A DNA stretch of 64,000 bases, taken from contig CAJNOL010001157.1 of the NCBI GenBank assembly GCA_905250125.1, positions 1 to 64,000 on the forward strand, given 5' to 3'. The position numbers and the translations under genes were made by a program. Source of the stretch: Rotaria sordida (Eukaryota; Rotifera; Eurotatoria; Philodinida; Philodinidae). The notes beneath the pieces were generated by a model. That model was not told the origin of the DNA and did no database searches. It saw nothing but the letters and a program-made list of their open reading frames with translations. This document shows positions 38,450-51,080 of this stretch, piece after piece; within the stretch, counting starts at the first letter, position 1; each line of letters begins with the position of its first letter.

Positions 38450-41400
38450 TTATAATGAATCAACTCGACATACAATAACTAAAATATCATCTCGTCCATT
38501 GGCTATATATCCTAAAATAGAATAAATATATTAAATAATTATAAAAGAAAAATACAAAAAGTTTTACCTTCAACTGCTTGACTCAGAAGATCATCAGCTA
38601 AATCTTGTAGATGCTAGAATATAAACAATGAAATTATTATTATATATAATTAAAATAGTTAAATTACTTTATGAGTATTTCGTTTTACAATTTGATGTAA
38701 TTGATCATTTTTAATTACATCCCATAAACCATCGGAAGATAAGATAATAATATCATCTTTTTGAACTTCAACTGTATCCAATGAACAATCTCGTAACACT
38801 TCACTAAAAAATTATAATCATATCGAATTCAGATAATAATTAAACATTGTTGATTCTCTTGAATATCTTTTTTTTTTCTGTTGCTCAAAACTTTTTCAGT
38901 CATATCAGACATATTTGGAACAGTTCATCACAGAATGTTATATCAATGCATCCCAATATAATCTTCCTATGATGAGCAATAGCAACTACATGATATTTCA
39001 CATTTTAATTCCACAAAGTTTTCATTAACAGATTTATTACCTAGACAATATGTTTGTCTGTAATATTATGAACTTTTTGCATCCGAAAATTCATTGTCTA
39101 TTTTCCAAAAAAAAAAGAAAGAATTGAATTTTGTATAGTTGACTAGGAGAAAAAATTTAAAATACGATGTTCCAATCTAGGATCATTTATGTTTTTTTCT
39201 TTTTATCTTATTTTTTTTAAAATAAATCATTTAAATATTACAAAATAATATTATTATTTGTATTGCTTTTTTTTTTCTTGTATACATTTTCAAAAGTTAT
39301 GCATTCATTACAATCCGATTAACTGAAGCTGGTAAATATCTAGTTTCTTATTAGCAGAAACAAAACAATCTATAATCACAATATCTAGAATGTATGATTA
39401 CGATTATATTATGAAACTTTGAAGTAGTTTCAAGTAATTCGATATATTTTTAAGTACTATCCGTTTCAAAATTTAATGTGTTTCATTGGTTTTTTTAAAT
39501 AACTTTTGATAGGAATATCATAGACACCTGTAGTTGTCACCATTCAAGAGAGAAGATCCTGGATCATCAAAGTATATCGAATTTCGATTAGCCAGCAATT
39601 GACCCATCAGGTGAATTCTCGGTGAAGATTTTCGTAAATGATATTCAGAAGCTATCTCCCTTTCAATTTAGACTCTTAATAGGACTTCTTTGTCTATCCG
39701 AATCTAAAACCAAATATTACTATTCGACTCAGTACGGTGGATTATCCATTGCCTAGTGACCACAAGGCAATTGGCTGAAATTGGAAGTCTCAGAAAAAAG
39801 TCTAATAACTCTCGAACGGAAAAAACTATGAATATCGATCTTACGTAGATCGAAAGAGAAGAATTTTTTCTATTGATTTGTCCTATTAAAAGTCTAAACC
39901 GAAATGAAAATAACTTCAAAATACTATTTTCGAAAATCTTCAACAAGATCTTATCTGATTAATCAATTGAAATTCGATATACTTTGATGATCAGAGATCT
40001 TGTTTCTTGAATGGTGAAAACCGCAGATCTCTATAATGTTCCTATCAAAAGTTATTAAAAAAAACAGTAGAACACATTATATTTTAAAAGTCTCTAGAAT
40101 GTTAACTTTTACTAACTTTTCATTAATGAAGCATGGTAAACCAAGTGAACCATTAACAGCAAATAATTGTCTTGGTCCAAAACCATTTGAACTCATTGTA
40201 CATCTTGATCGACAATAAATTTCATTATTTCGATATATAACAAAACCACTATCACCAATATTAAGTGATGTTAATGTATTTTCTTGTTTATCAAGTGCAA
40301 ATAAACATAATGTACTACTACCTATAATATGTATATATATATCATGTTTTTATTTCTTTATTAAAAAAGTTTAATCTTAAATAATGGCGAAACCAGAGGA
40401 TAGCTGAAATGGACTGTAGAAAATACCTGCTGTTCAATTTCAAACAAGAATTGAACTTTTTTCTACGATTTTTTTTTCCACTGACTCCACTACTAATCTT
40501 AAAAGACAAAAAAAAGAAATTTTTTTACCTCGAACATGACTTGCTTCAACTTGTTGCATAGCTGAAAGAATAAGTCTTGGTAATTGATGTGGTTGAATAT
40601 TAGATTGATAAAGAATATTTCGACAAGCAGCAAGAATAGCTTGAGAAAAATCAGCTGGATTTATACCAAATGAACGATTACCACTAGCACCATCAGCCAA
40701 ACCTTCAAAAAAAAAAAAAAAATTTATTTATTTATTTATTTATTTAAAATAAACTTACCAACAAAACAATAATCACGATTTTCAACAATCATTCCAGCAT
40801 CATCACCAAAATCTCCATTAGTTAAATTTAAATTTGATAATGGTAATTGACCACGCATAGATTTTGATGCACCATTAACAGCAACACGTAAACATAATTT
40901 TGTTTTCATTGTTGCTGGATATATTCTTTCATGAACAACTTGTCCATTAAATACTTGATAAGTACATGTACGTGATGATTTACGTTTAAATGATAATTGA
41001 TTATTTTTATTAATTATTTTTTCTTGTTTATTATTATTATTATTATCATTATGTGATTGAACACGTGTATTATATTGTTTATTTGATAACCATATTTCAT
41101 CATAGATTATTTTAGGTTCAATATTAAATGATGATAATTTTGTTTCATATTGACGATTATTATTTTGTGGAGATGTATTTTCTTGACTATTTTGACGAAA
41201 ATTTGAATAACGAACAAATTTACGTGTTAAACTATAATAATCATAAATATCAAAAAAAAAGAAAAAAATCAATTATTTTCGTTATGTAGGTTATATTTGT
41301 ATATGCTTCTATTTTATCATCAATGGTAGGTGTATTCCGATCTAGAGATTTACTTAATATCAACCTGAAACCGGTTCATCTAGAACAGGTTAAGGATCAA

Positions 41401-42941
41401 GTAAGTTATATTTCAGGACAAGTTTCAGTTTTTTGCTTTTGTCCGAAATCTAGCAGTTTGAGACTTATAAGGATTTTTATTGCTTGAAAATCACATTTCT
41501 AAAGTAATGAGTGAAGTAATATTGTTACGAACTTACATATAAATATTAGCTGAGAGAAATCATAAGAGATCTTTCCTAATTCTTTGTTACATTAACATAA
41601 GAATTTTTTGATTTCTATTGTTGACAAAAAACAAAAGGTTCGAAAGACAGTGATCGAACATGTTTTATATTAAATGATTTACAATTCTGAATACTTTTCC
41701 CAACATTTTCTCATAATTAATTATGTAATTAAATATCAATACTGTAACTGTCATAATTAAACATAAAGTAAAAATCTGTATATGAAATGCTTAGAAAAAA
41801 AAAAAACAAATTGAAAATGGATATTTTTGTCATAAAGTATTTTATTATTAATATTTAACAAAATAAAGTATAGAGTAATACTATACAAGTTAGTTGAAAC
41901 TCACAACAGTTGCAAAGTAGTTCTAATCACAAACTTAAATAACTTGTAGCGTTATCTACTAGAGAAAACTATATAATGTAAATTCTTTTATTATAGACTA
42001 CTATCATGTATATTGCTAAATTTATTGATGTTAAATTCAAAACTTTTAAATTTTTATTCACATATAGAAAAGAATAATAATACTTTTCTAAGCAGTCGTC
42101 AATACACGAATTTCAAAAAGTTTCAAATCCGTAATTTGGACTCGGTGATCAACTTCAACAATCGTATCGACTTTCTGGATGGTATATTTGCATAGATCTC
42201 AATACATGAAAATTTTCTACAACTCTCAATACTTCGTTCAGTTCTATTCACTATCTTTGAAAGATAATTGTCTTTTTTGAATAATACAAAAAAAAAAAAC
42301 ACAATCATCTGTCCGCATTAGGAGAGAGTTGCAAATCCACGTTTTTGTAGATCTCGATCTGATCGAGCACAGTCGGAGATGTGCGGAATTACACCTACGA
42401 GAAAAAAAACGTTGATTTTAAGCGAATTATCTTCTATCATCTCTCAATCTAAAACTGAGCATTAGTCGAAACACTGTATCTTGGTAGGTTGACATCAGTT
42501 TTCGGATATTCAGACTCGAAGTTAAGCACAAACTGAAGTGCACATTAAATCTGTATATAAACCTGAATTCGATAAAGACTAAAACTTTAGGTCCTACGCG
42601 ACTCAGATGAGTTCGGGTCCTGGACAGCCAACTCCATCATTAGGAATAAGTGACGAAAGTGAAATAAAGAATTTTGTTTTTCAGTAAACTTCTATGTTAA
42701 TATTTTTTTTTACTTACGATCGTTCACTACTCGTAGTTGAATCATATTTATGATTATTCATTGTTTGATTTCCATTATCCATATATGTACTTATAATTCC
42801 ATGAAATTTTTTACTTTTCATCATCTTTGATTGATTTTTATGATCATAAAGATATTTTTCTTCATTATCATTCATTTTAATCTTTCGGTTTTCTTCTTCT
42901 TCTTCTTTTTGATGTTGTGATAAATCTTTTGTTCGATTCAT
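38450..42941 (-). CDS. PTC7-type PP2C protein phosphatase, seven exons
   Basis: Metal-dependent Ser/Thr phosphatase related to PPTC7. Exons (minus) are 42941-42718, 41231-40759, 40702-40529, 40321-40117, 38803-38668, 38613-38568 and 38511-38450, giving 439 aa in frame. PP2C metal-site motifs are all present: NGDFGDDAGMI (two Asp), CFVGLADGASGNRSFGINPA, SLNIGDSGFVIY, DDIIILSSDGLWD and the final NGRDDILVIVCRVDSL. PPTC7 keeps ADGVGGW..YGVDPSQFS at the equivalent place. Relatives are about 300 aa. Here a low-complexity, Lys/Asn/Ser-rich N-terminal extension of about 180 aa replaces the mitochondrial leader, so location is uncertain. The start is the first ATG (MNRTKDLSQHQKEEEEENRK). The stop is 38 bp from the stop of the convergent 366-aa gene. 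Introns 1 (1486 bp) and 4 (1313 bp) are long, and intron 4 holds foldback F2. Confidence 0.88.
38930..39070. repeat. Short repeat fragment shared with foldback F6 insert
   Basis: Within PP2C intron 4, the block around 38949-39010 (CAATATAATCTTCCTATGAT, then AGCAATAGCAACTACATGAT and TTCACATTTTAATTCCACA) is a diverged copy of about 54965-55030. It is a small dispersed repeat, and its ends were not resolved. Confidence 0.45.
39500..40057. repeat. Foldback/MITE element F2 in PP2C intron 4
   Basis: The terminal inverted repeat begins AATAACTTTTGATAGGAA at about 39500 and ends with its inverse TTCCTATCAAAAGTTATT at about 40057. It continues inward with CACCATTCAAG / CTTGAATGGTG, GATCATCAAAGTATATCGAA / TTCGATATACTTTGATGATC and AGTC.TAATAGGAC / TCCTATTAAAAGTCT. 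The whole is about 558 bp. No protein is encoded. A target-site duplication could not be assigned because both flanks are A/T runs. Confidence 0.85.
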
Positions 42942-43183
42942 CAAATATTAAAAATTTGACCAATTCGCCCTTGTCCGCTTTCTCTCCCTCTCGTTTTCTT
43001 TCGTTTACTTATCGAATGAATATGCATATATATATATTTATATACCATCGAACAAAATATATGAACCTTTTGCGCTTGATCGCACACATATGTAGATATG
43101 TAAAAGTTTACATCATCGATTTATAACAAAAAAAAAAATGAAACTACATATAAAGGACAGAGCACAAAAAAAATCGAAATAAC
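42942..43183. other. Short gap between TyrRS stop and PP2C start
   Basis: About 240 bp on a shared strand. It holds the TyrRS 3' region and the PP2C 5' region. Slightly GC-richer pyrimidine tracts (GTCCGCTTTCTCTCCCTCTC, 42974-42993) may be promoter or leader sequence. No gene. Confidence 0.4.
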
Positions 43184-46100
43184 TAAACTTCTTGACGTAA
43201 TGAAATATCCATATGTGTCCATCGAATCATGTAGTAATTTTTCTTTCCTATAATATAAAATTAATTTTTCTATTAATTAGTAAAATTATCTTTCTTCTTC
43301 TTACCAACACGTAATACAGTAATCTTATTTGGTAATATATGAATACCAAAAACGAGTATAGCATGAGGATTTGATAATTTTTTATGATTAACATAAACAC
43401 CACCATCATTAATGACTTTAAGTGCAACTAATTTATTTGAAAAACATTTAGCAGACATACATACATCGAGTAATGTAAGTTCTAAACAAAAAAGAATAAA
43501 TGAATAATTGAAAATTATAACATTGTTTATAGTTAATCAGAAATTTTATCATTACAAAAATGTTTATATTTAGAATTTTTATTCTACCAATTTATTACTA
43601 TCAGAATTTCAAAAGAAGGCATCTGGAAAAAAAGCTTATAACTTTCGGACGAAAAGTCATAACGACCTGCGGTTTTCTGCAAACGATAGAAGATTATAGG
43701 GGACACATTTTTATATAAAAATCAAGGTTTAAATAATCGGTGATTGTGGAATCACTGAAAGAGTAGGCTCGTTATTTTGTGAAATTTCAGCAGAACAAGC
43801 TGAAACTTTCAGCTTATATAGCCCAACTGTATTCCAATCTTCGCTGAAAATATCATCGATAAATCTTGTAATGACGAGGAATGGTGAGCCAATCATCATC
43901 TGGCCTTACATAAGACACTCATTCACTCAAAATATTAGGAAATGGCCTCAACTTTTGGTTGAATAAATATCATAATCTAGACTTCATATCTATGCAATAG
44001 CATCGCACTTTGATCGTAAAAATGTACGGAAATAGCCAAAATTCGACGAAGAAATGATTTTCATACAGTAAGTATTTTAAAATAAATCTTTCCAACTTTC
44101 TTAAGAGAAATGCAGAATTTAGTAATATTTTCACCGTCTCTTCTCGTTCATTTAATCAAACTATGATATAATTGCATAGATATGAAGTCTAGATTATGAT
44201 ATTTATTCAACCAAAAGTTGAGGCCATTTCCTAATATTTTGAGTGAATGAGAGTCTTATGTAAGACCAGATGATGATTGGCTCACCATTCCTCGTCATTA
44301 CAAGATTTATCGATGATATTTTCAGCGAAGATTGGAGTACAGTTGGGCTATATATGCTGAAAGTTTCAGCTTGTTCTGCTGAGATTTCACAAAATAACGA
44401 GCCTACTCTTTCAGTGATTCCACAATCACCGATTATTTAAACCTTGATTTTTATATAAAAATGTGTCCCCTATAATCTTCTATCGTTTGCTGAAAACCGC
44501 AGGTCGCTATGACTTTTCGTTCGAAAGTTATAAGCTTTTTTTCCAGGTGCCTTCTTTTAAAATTCCGATAGTAGTATTTATTTAATATTGTTATACAGAA
44601 TAAAAAGAAACTTATTTGTATTATCAGATACATAATTCATTTTCTCCTAATGATAATATGTAGGATGTTTATAAACGCTGCTTTACTTAGATTATTTACG
44701 AATATATGGTGGTATTTTACAGTAGACAGTTGTGAACAATCAATTATTGCAACGGATGACTAAACTATTAAAACTGTTGACAATCTAATTATCGAAGACT
44801 GTTGAATTACTTGAAAGAAACGATTTTTCTTTTCGAGTTTATAACTAGCGATCAATCGTGGATTCATTACCACCAATAAAATTGAAACAAGAAAAGTCTG
44901 CTAATAAAGTTTTATATTCATTTTTTCTGGGATCATAAAGAAATAATTGTCAAAGAGTTTGTACTGGTGGACAGGATCCATGCGAGAGTCTTCGGATTGG
45001 GAAGATGCGAAGGGCTCCAAGGCAGTCAAGATTGAGGAATATAAAATTCTTTTTGCATCAGATCTGATGTTAATCTTTCTCCGCTGATCTATCAAATTGT
45101 TTCAATGGAAGAATTGACTAAAATAGAAAGTTTGCTTTTTTTTGCTTATGTTGTTAGAAAGGGGAAATTATTGCGATGTTCTTAGAGATTTTGCCATCGA
45201 AGACGATCATACTAGTGACGACTGTTAGAAAACGAAGCTCTTCAAAAACAAGACCGAAGTAAAATTGCATTAAAAACAGAAAAATCACAGATATTTTTAG
45301 GTCGAGTACGCTCGCGTAATCACGTTTTCGCAAAGGGAAAAATTTAAACATCTCTTCAAAATTTCTCATCAAAACAATGAATCGATTTTGTTGGCTATGA
45401 ATGAATAATTTTTTATTATTGGAGAGAGAGTGCACACTCCATCCCCTCCCTCCTACATCTCTCCATTTTCGCAGGACATACTATGCACTCACAAGAGAAC
45501 CTCTTCAGATGCTAAAAGGCTTTTGAGCTCAAATTTTGCCCATAGATAAGGGATGTAAAGACTAGAAAAACTTTAAGAGAATATGAGTGCAACTTTCAAT
45601 TTGGTTGAGATATCAACATTTTGCTACAATCTTCTTATGAGATTCGACTTTTCCGATAAAATCAAAGTTTCGAGTTTCGACCTGAAACTTTCCATACATC
45701 GAAGTCTCAATCAGACTAGCGTGGCTACAAAGTTTCAGAATTTTCGAATGAATTATCTTCGAGATACCAGTATGTTAGCTTATAGAGGTCAAAACTCGAA
45801 ACTTTGATTTTATTGGAGAAATTGAGTCCTATAAGAAGATTGTAGTAAAATGTGAACATTCTCTACCTATGGACAAAATTTAAGCTCAAAAGCTTTGTAG
45901 AAGTTCCTTCGTTAGATTCATAGAATGTTTTGGAAGATTCTAGAGACTTCCACAATAATCTAAGCACTCTTATTAATAACATGTCTTTTCCCGTTGCTAG
46001 GACGAAAGTTGCAAAAATCTTGATTTAAATTTATATTCACACTATTATTTCCACAAAAAAACACAGTAACGATTTTTGTTTTTTGAAAAAACAAAATTAA

Positions 46101-49100
46101 ATTATTTTTGTTGTTTACCTGGATTAAGTGACATTTGAATTGTTGGTACACTAACAGATAAACCATCGATTTCTTTTTCAGTTAGATTATGAAGTAAATC
46201 AATATTTTGAGCAAACATTGCTTGAGTACTACGTATAGCTGATTCAAGTCCTTTTTCTAAACATTCAAAAACAAAAAAGATTTCTTTTGAATATAATTAT
46301 AAGATATTAACCTCCATGAACTAGTAATGTTATTTGTTTAGCTAATTTAATTTGAGCAGCATATTCATGAGGTTTTGTCTTTAAATAAAAAAAAAAACAA
46401 TTTTTTTTCTATATTAAAATATTCAATTATTTTAATCTTACTCGATGTATTTCCATAAGTTGTTGAATTTCATTTAATGGAAGAAATGTAAATATTTTTA
46501 AATATTCTTCTACTTTTGAATCAGGTGTATTACGAAAATACTGAATATATATAGATATAAAAGAAAAATATAATATTAATTTTAATTCAAAAATTAAACT
46601 ATTAACTAACTTGATAACATTCATAAGGTGTAGAAAGATTTTCATCAAGCCATAAAGCATTTCCAACACTTTTACCTAATTTTTCACCACTTTCATTTGT
46701 TATTAATGGTACAGTTACACCTTTTAATATCAAAAAAAACAAAGAGAAAATTCAATTCAAAATAAACAAGTCATTGAATACCATAACTATCTTCTTCAAA
46801 ATTTGTCATACGAGAAATAAAATCATGACCAGTTCGCATATTACCTATTTGATCAACACCACCAAGCTAAAATAAGTATAAATTGATTATTAGAAATTAA
46901 TAAATATATTTATAATTATTCTGAACAATTCAATTTGTTAAAAAAAAAAAAAGCTCAGAATATATAATTAAAGTATGTTCCTTCACGTTTAGGAATACAT
47001 AATACGATGTCTAATGAATGTTATACTTTAAAATGACTCATAGACATAGTATTGAGTTCAGAGATAGGCTCTCTAACTTTTGACTCGACTCTAAAATAAC
47101 TTTATAATGTGTTTACATTATTGAAAACTTTTTGTCTAGTGTGGGAAATTCGTCAAATGATAGATCATTTTTTTTAATGAATCTTATCTGATGAAGCGTT
47201 CTAACTATGCATAAATCAAGTTCTCAATAGGACTAATTCGTTGTAGAAGTGTCAGTTTTTCTAGTATCTCCTATCCTGAGATAGAATTATCGGAATAAAA
47301 TTTAGTTTATTGCATAACAGAATTTCCAATATTAGTATCTGAAAATCGGACATTTTCACAATGGATTATCCCAATTAAGAACTTTATTTGTATACAGTTA
47401 GAACTCTTCATGAGATAAGACTCATCTCTAAAATGATTTATTATTTGATAAGATTCTCTTATAGAGATGTGTAAGATTAGTCTACTATACTCTATAATCA
47501 TGTTCGGTCAATTAAGAGAGGGTCCATGAGCGGATCGAGCATAAGAGGCATTCCATAAAAACAGTTTTTTTTGCTCATTCAGTGCATCAATGTCTAAAAT
47601 CATCAATTCCAAATTTATAGGTTCTAATACCTTTCCTTTGAAAAGTTAGTCCATATCGATTTTTGCCACGGCAATCAAAATATGCCAAAAATCTTCGTTT
47701 CCCATTGAAAAACCATAAAAAATCTTCAAAAATTAGAAGGTATAAGCCCCATTTGGCACCGAGTATACGCTTTTTTTAAAATATTTCTTTAACATTTTGT
47801 AGAGAAAAATAAAGCTATACAACATATGTAAAATTCAGCTTGAACTCTCTTGATTCTGAAACACAGCAGCAGACATTGCTAAACATTATTTTATCATCAT
47901 GTAGCTCATTTTGCTCAGCTTTTAATTCTCTATCTTTTGATATATACCATAAGAAATGTCCATGATTTGTTGAAACGCAAGCCAGCACAGCCTTTATAGG
48001 GAATTTTTTCCTCCCAAAAAAGTATGATGGTAGTAAAAGTCGATATTGGCTAACTTTTCAAAGGGAAGTTATTAGAACATATACTTATGAAATTAGTGAT
48101 TTTAGACATTGATGCATTGAATGCGCAAAAAAAAGAATCAAAAACAAAATTTTTATCCAATGCCTCTTATATTCGATCCGCTCGTGTACCCTCTCTTAAT
48201 AGAAGTAAGCCTAAAGAAAGATAGTAGATTCACACATTGACTATATACTTCAAGAAACACTCTACCAATTTGTCTAAATACCAGACACTGTACATTGCTA
48301 TTCTTTTGTATGATTTGAATTAATGCTATCGTATTTCATATTTTAATCTTGAACGAATTGAAAAATTCTAGGCATGCTATTCGTTTAAAAAGAAATTTAA
48401 AGTATATTTTATTAACCTGAAAATGACAACCATATTGTTTAAATAAACAATACCAATCATAAGCTTGATAAAGTTGATAACTAAATTCATTATATCCTAA
48501 TCCATCATGAGATGTTTCAATACGAGTTTTAATACTAAATTTATTAATTATAATTCTTTGTTTTTTTTTTTGAGAAATTTCGATTTCAAATAAAAAAAAA
48601 CTTACACTTTACGTGAAAGTAATTGATTCATTCGAAAATGTGGACCATATGTTGCAACAAATGTAATTGTATTCATATTTTCATAAAATGATAAATTATT
48701 AACTACCCTTTATTTAAACAAATATTAATTAACAAAAGAAAAAACTAAATTTCAAAAAATTCTTACGTTAATGGTAATAATTTTTTCTGTTGATCTTTCC
48801 AAAAATATTTTTCATGATTTTGAAAGATCAATCGTATTAAACCTTCAATATTCTCTGTATTCAATACAATATCTTCATTACTTAAATTTTGTTTACGTTC
48901 TTGTAATCGTCCGGATGGATCACCAATTAGTACTGTGGCACTGCCTAACTAAATTTAAAAGAAAAACAATACAACAGACAAACACCAGATCAATCATTTT
49001 CGGTTCCGGTCAAAAAAAAAAAAAAAAACTTGGTTCCGATTCTCGATCGGAATTATCTCGCCGATATTTATCAAATGTATACTTACGAGTGCAATAGGTT

Positions 49101-49494
49101 GATGACCGGCTCGTTGCCAATGAAGTAATCCAATTAGACCTATGAAATTATTAATTTTTAAAATAAAAATAAAAATAAAATCTTAACTTACCAACTAAAT
49201 TACCAATATGTAATGATTTTGCTGTTGGATCAAATCCACAATAGATTGTTTGTTTTTTTGATGTAACAAGTTTTCTAAGATGATCACTAAAATATAAACA
49301 ATTATAATTATTCTTTTCTTATAAATTCATATGAATATAGAAACTTACTCAGTTTCACTTAGATTATCACAGAAATATCCACGTTCTTGTAATTTAAATA
49401 TATCACTAGAATCACTTGATAAATATCGTTTTGATATTGTATTACGAATAGAATAATAACGTATTAATGAATGTTTTATTATGGTATTTATCAT
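43184..49494 (-). CDS. YARS2: Mitochondrial tyrosyl-tRNA synthetase
   Basis: Class I aminoacyl-tRNA synthetase charging mitochondrial tRNA-Tyr. The start [20 protein letters not shown] (ATG at 49494) is a basic, amphipathic mitochondrial leader. Next come [20 protein letters not shown] (HIGH-type motif, about 49190-49250) and [19 protein letters not shown]. These are followed by [50 protein letters not shown] and [20 protein letters not shown] (KMSKS-type, about 46630-46700). After [20 protein letters not shown] the C-terminal S4-like domain is [20 protein letters not shown] ... NKITVLRV. The last exon (about 43248-43184) gives [21 protein letters not shown] stop, matching the family ending. 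The frame runs on past the donor near 43303 and would wrongly end at 43273. Two introns are unusually long (about 43480-46120 and 46870-48415) and carry foldbacks F3, F4 and F5. Confidence 0.95.
43607..44570. repeat. Large foldback element F3 (arms about 390 bp, near-perfect)
   Basis: The left arm starts TCAAAAGAAGGCATCTGG and the right arm ends CCAGGTGCCTTCTTTTAAAA. Both carry AAGCTTATAACTTTCG, CTATAATCTTCTATCG or its inverse, AATAACGAGCCTACTCTTTC, GCCATTTCCTAATATTTTGA and GCATAGATATGAAGTCTAGA in opposite orientation. The spacer is about 130-150 bp (44010-44150). Arms differ at only a few positions, so the insertion is young compared with the other elements. No protein is encoded. It lies in the large TyrRS intron. 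Confidence 0.92.
45490..45925. repeat. Foldback element F4, same family as F9
   Basis: Left CTTTTGAGCTCAAATTTTG (about 45521) pairs with right CAAAATTTAAGCTCAAAAG (about 45873-45891). Left ACAATCTTCTTATGAGATTC and AAAATCAAAGTTTCGAG pair with right CTCGAAACTTTGATTTTA and TAAGAAGATTGT. The left arm has about 70 bp without partner. The right terminus CCTTCGTTAG (about 45907-45916) reads CTAACGAAGG inverted, the terminal motif seen in other elements here. Confidence 0.8.
47508..48205. repeat. Foldback element F5 with perfect 12-bp termini
   Basis: The left end TTAAGAGAGGGT (from about 47511) and right end ACCCTCTCTTAA (to about 48201) are perfect inverses. They are followed inward by GAGCGGATCGA / TCGATCCGCTC (with one mismatch), ATAAGAGGCATTCC / AATGCCTCTTAT, GTCTAAAATCA and CTTTGAAAAGTTAG. 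Arms are about 180 bp and the interior about 330 bp. Outer TTAA on both sides could be a TTAA target duplication or part of the terminal repeat. In the second long TyrRS intron. Confidence 0.85.
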
Positions 49495-51080
49495 CTTCAA
49501 AATAAGTTAACAAAAACAAAAAAATAAGCATCAATTTTAAAATAATTACTATTATTGTTTGAGAAAGAAAAATTGACACATTAAAAAAATGATTAATATT
49601 ATATACTTTTGTTTGATAGATAATAGAATGTATAAGAAAAGTACACTCAATTTTAAATCAAAGATTTTCTTTCCAAGCATCTTGAAAAATTTTTGTTTTT
49701 CTTCAGCAGAATCCCAACGTTTTATTCTTCAACAATCCTCAAAATCTTCCAATGAGTATCGAGAGTTATCGAACTTCTTCCCAAATCCTAGCAGCATTTA
49801 TTTAAATTTTTTTCTTTTTAATAAATTCAATAAAAATACCAGGTTTAGAAATATTTCAATCACTAGCTAATGCAATATAATCATAAATTATTAATGAACA
49901 ATAAATTCAATCTAATTAAGAAACTCAAATCGACATTTCCTGTTGAAATCCTATATAAATAATAGAAGTACATATGATGTACTATAAATATGATTAAAAA
50001 AAAACTTTAGACTTGACATAAAAGTAAACGGATGATCAATTTTATTAGCAAAGCTTTTTTTTGGCATGCTAGGATGACTCCCTAACGAATAGACATGAGC
50101 AAGAGCTCTTGTAAATCACCCGAAAAAAAAAACAATCAGAAAATTTTCTCTGCTGACTATTTGGACTACAAAATAATACAAATCCAAAACCGATCATACA
50201 TCTGATTTAGATCAGCACATTTCAAATTTGCGCATTTTCATAGTGGAAGTAGTTAGTTCACCATATTTTGTTTTTTTTTTTTTGAATGATTGTAAACGGT
50301 AGTGACTGTTTGTGTAACGTGATTGTAGATGATCGCATATGAAGTAACTGTTTGAATAAAGATTTGAGCTGTGTTGAGTGATCGTGTAATTGACAAAAGC
50401 CGCGCGAGCAATGTCATTCAATAGAAAATATCAATTTGTTTTTTATTTATCGTGATGGCAATATGAATAATACAAAGATATTCCATTACAACTATGAATA
50501 TTTTATATCATAAAATTGATTTTGATTTTTAAAAGAAGTAGTTGAATCATATTGAATTGTTCCTATTAAACGAAATCGATTACTAAAAAAATTAGAAATT
50601 AAATTACTATACCAATAGATATATAAAGAATATATTTATTGCAAGATTTTTTTTTCTCTCTCCCTATGAATACATGATCAAATTTGTAAATTAGCAAGAT
50701 CATATATTTACAAATATATTTCGTTCAAATAATTTGTTCATTAAATAAAAATTGTTTGAACATGATTATCATCAATATAACGTTAAATTTTAATATTATA
50801 TTTATTTGACATGATTATCTTTGTAATACATATGAAGTTCTCGAATAGTTATTCAGTTACTTCCTCTATGTTACTTTTGATTGGTTATTAATAATGAAGT
50901 CCATGAGGAAAGGAAAATGGCATATGTAATCCAATGATAGAAATACGTCATGAGACTAGAAGGAATCACGCACCCAGCAACGCGTCAGCCACACAAACAA
51001 TCAACCAATTTTGATTCATATATGAATTTCTATTGATAATTCAAATATTTCAATTTGAGATAAACCAAAACAAAAAAGCT
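49495..51080. other. Divergent intergenic region, nothing recognised
   Basis: 1.6 kb between the TyrRS start (minus) and the 541-aa gene start (plus), so both promoters should be here. It is AT-rich. Open frames at 49589-49870 and 50212-50421 lack family features. No mobile-element ends were identified. Confidence 0.45.

Noticed and set aside
38441..38526. Apparent extra last exon for the 366-aa gene (NESTRHTITKISSRPLAIYP)
   Set aside because: No donor gives the required phase, and the minus strand here is the PP2C last exon (NGRDDILVIVCRVDSL), so it is a shadow.
43273..43302. TyrRS ending at the in-frame TAA at 43273
   Set aside because: A GTAAGA donor precedes it. The downstream exon gives [10 protein letters not shown], the family's conserved ending.
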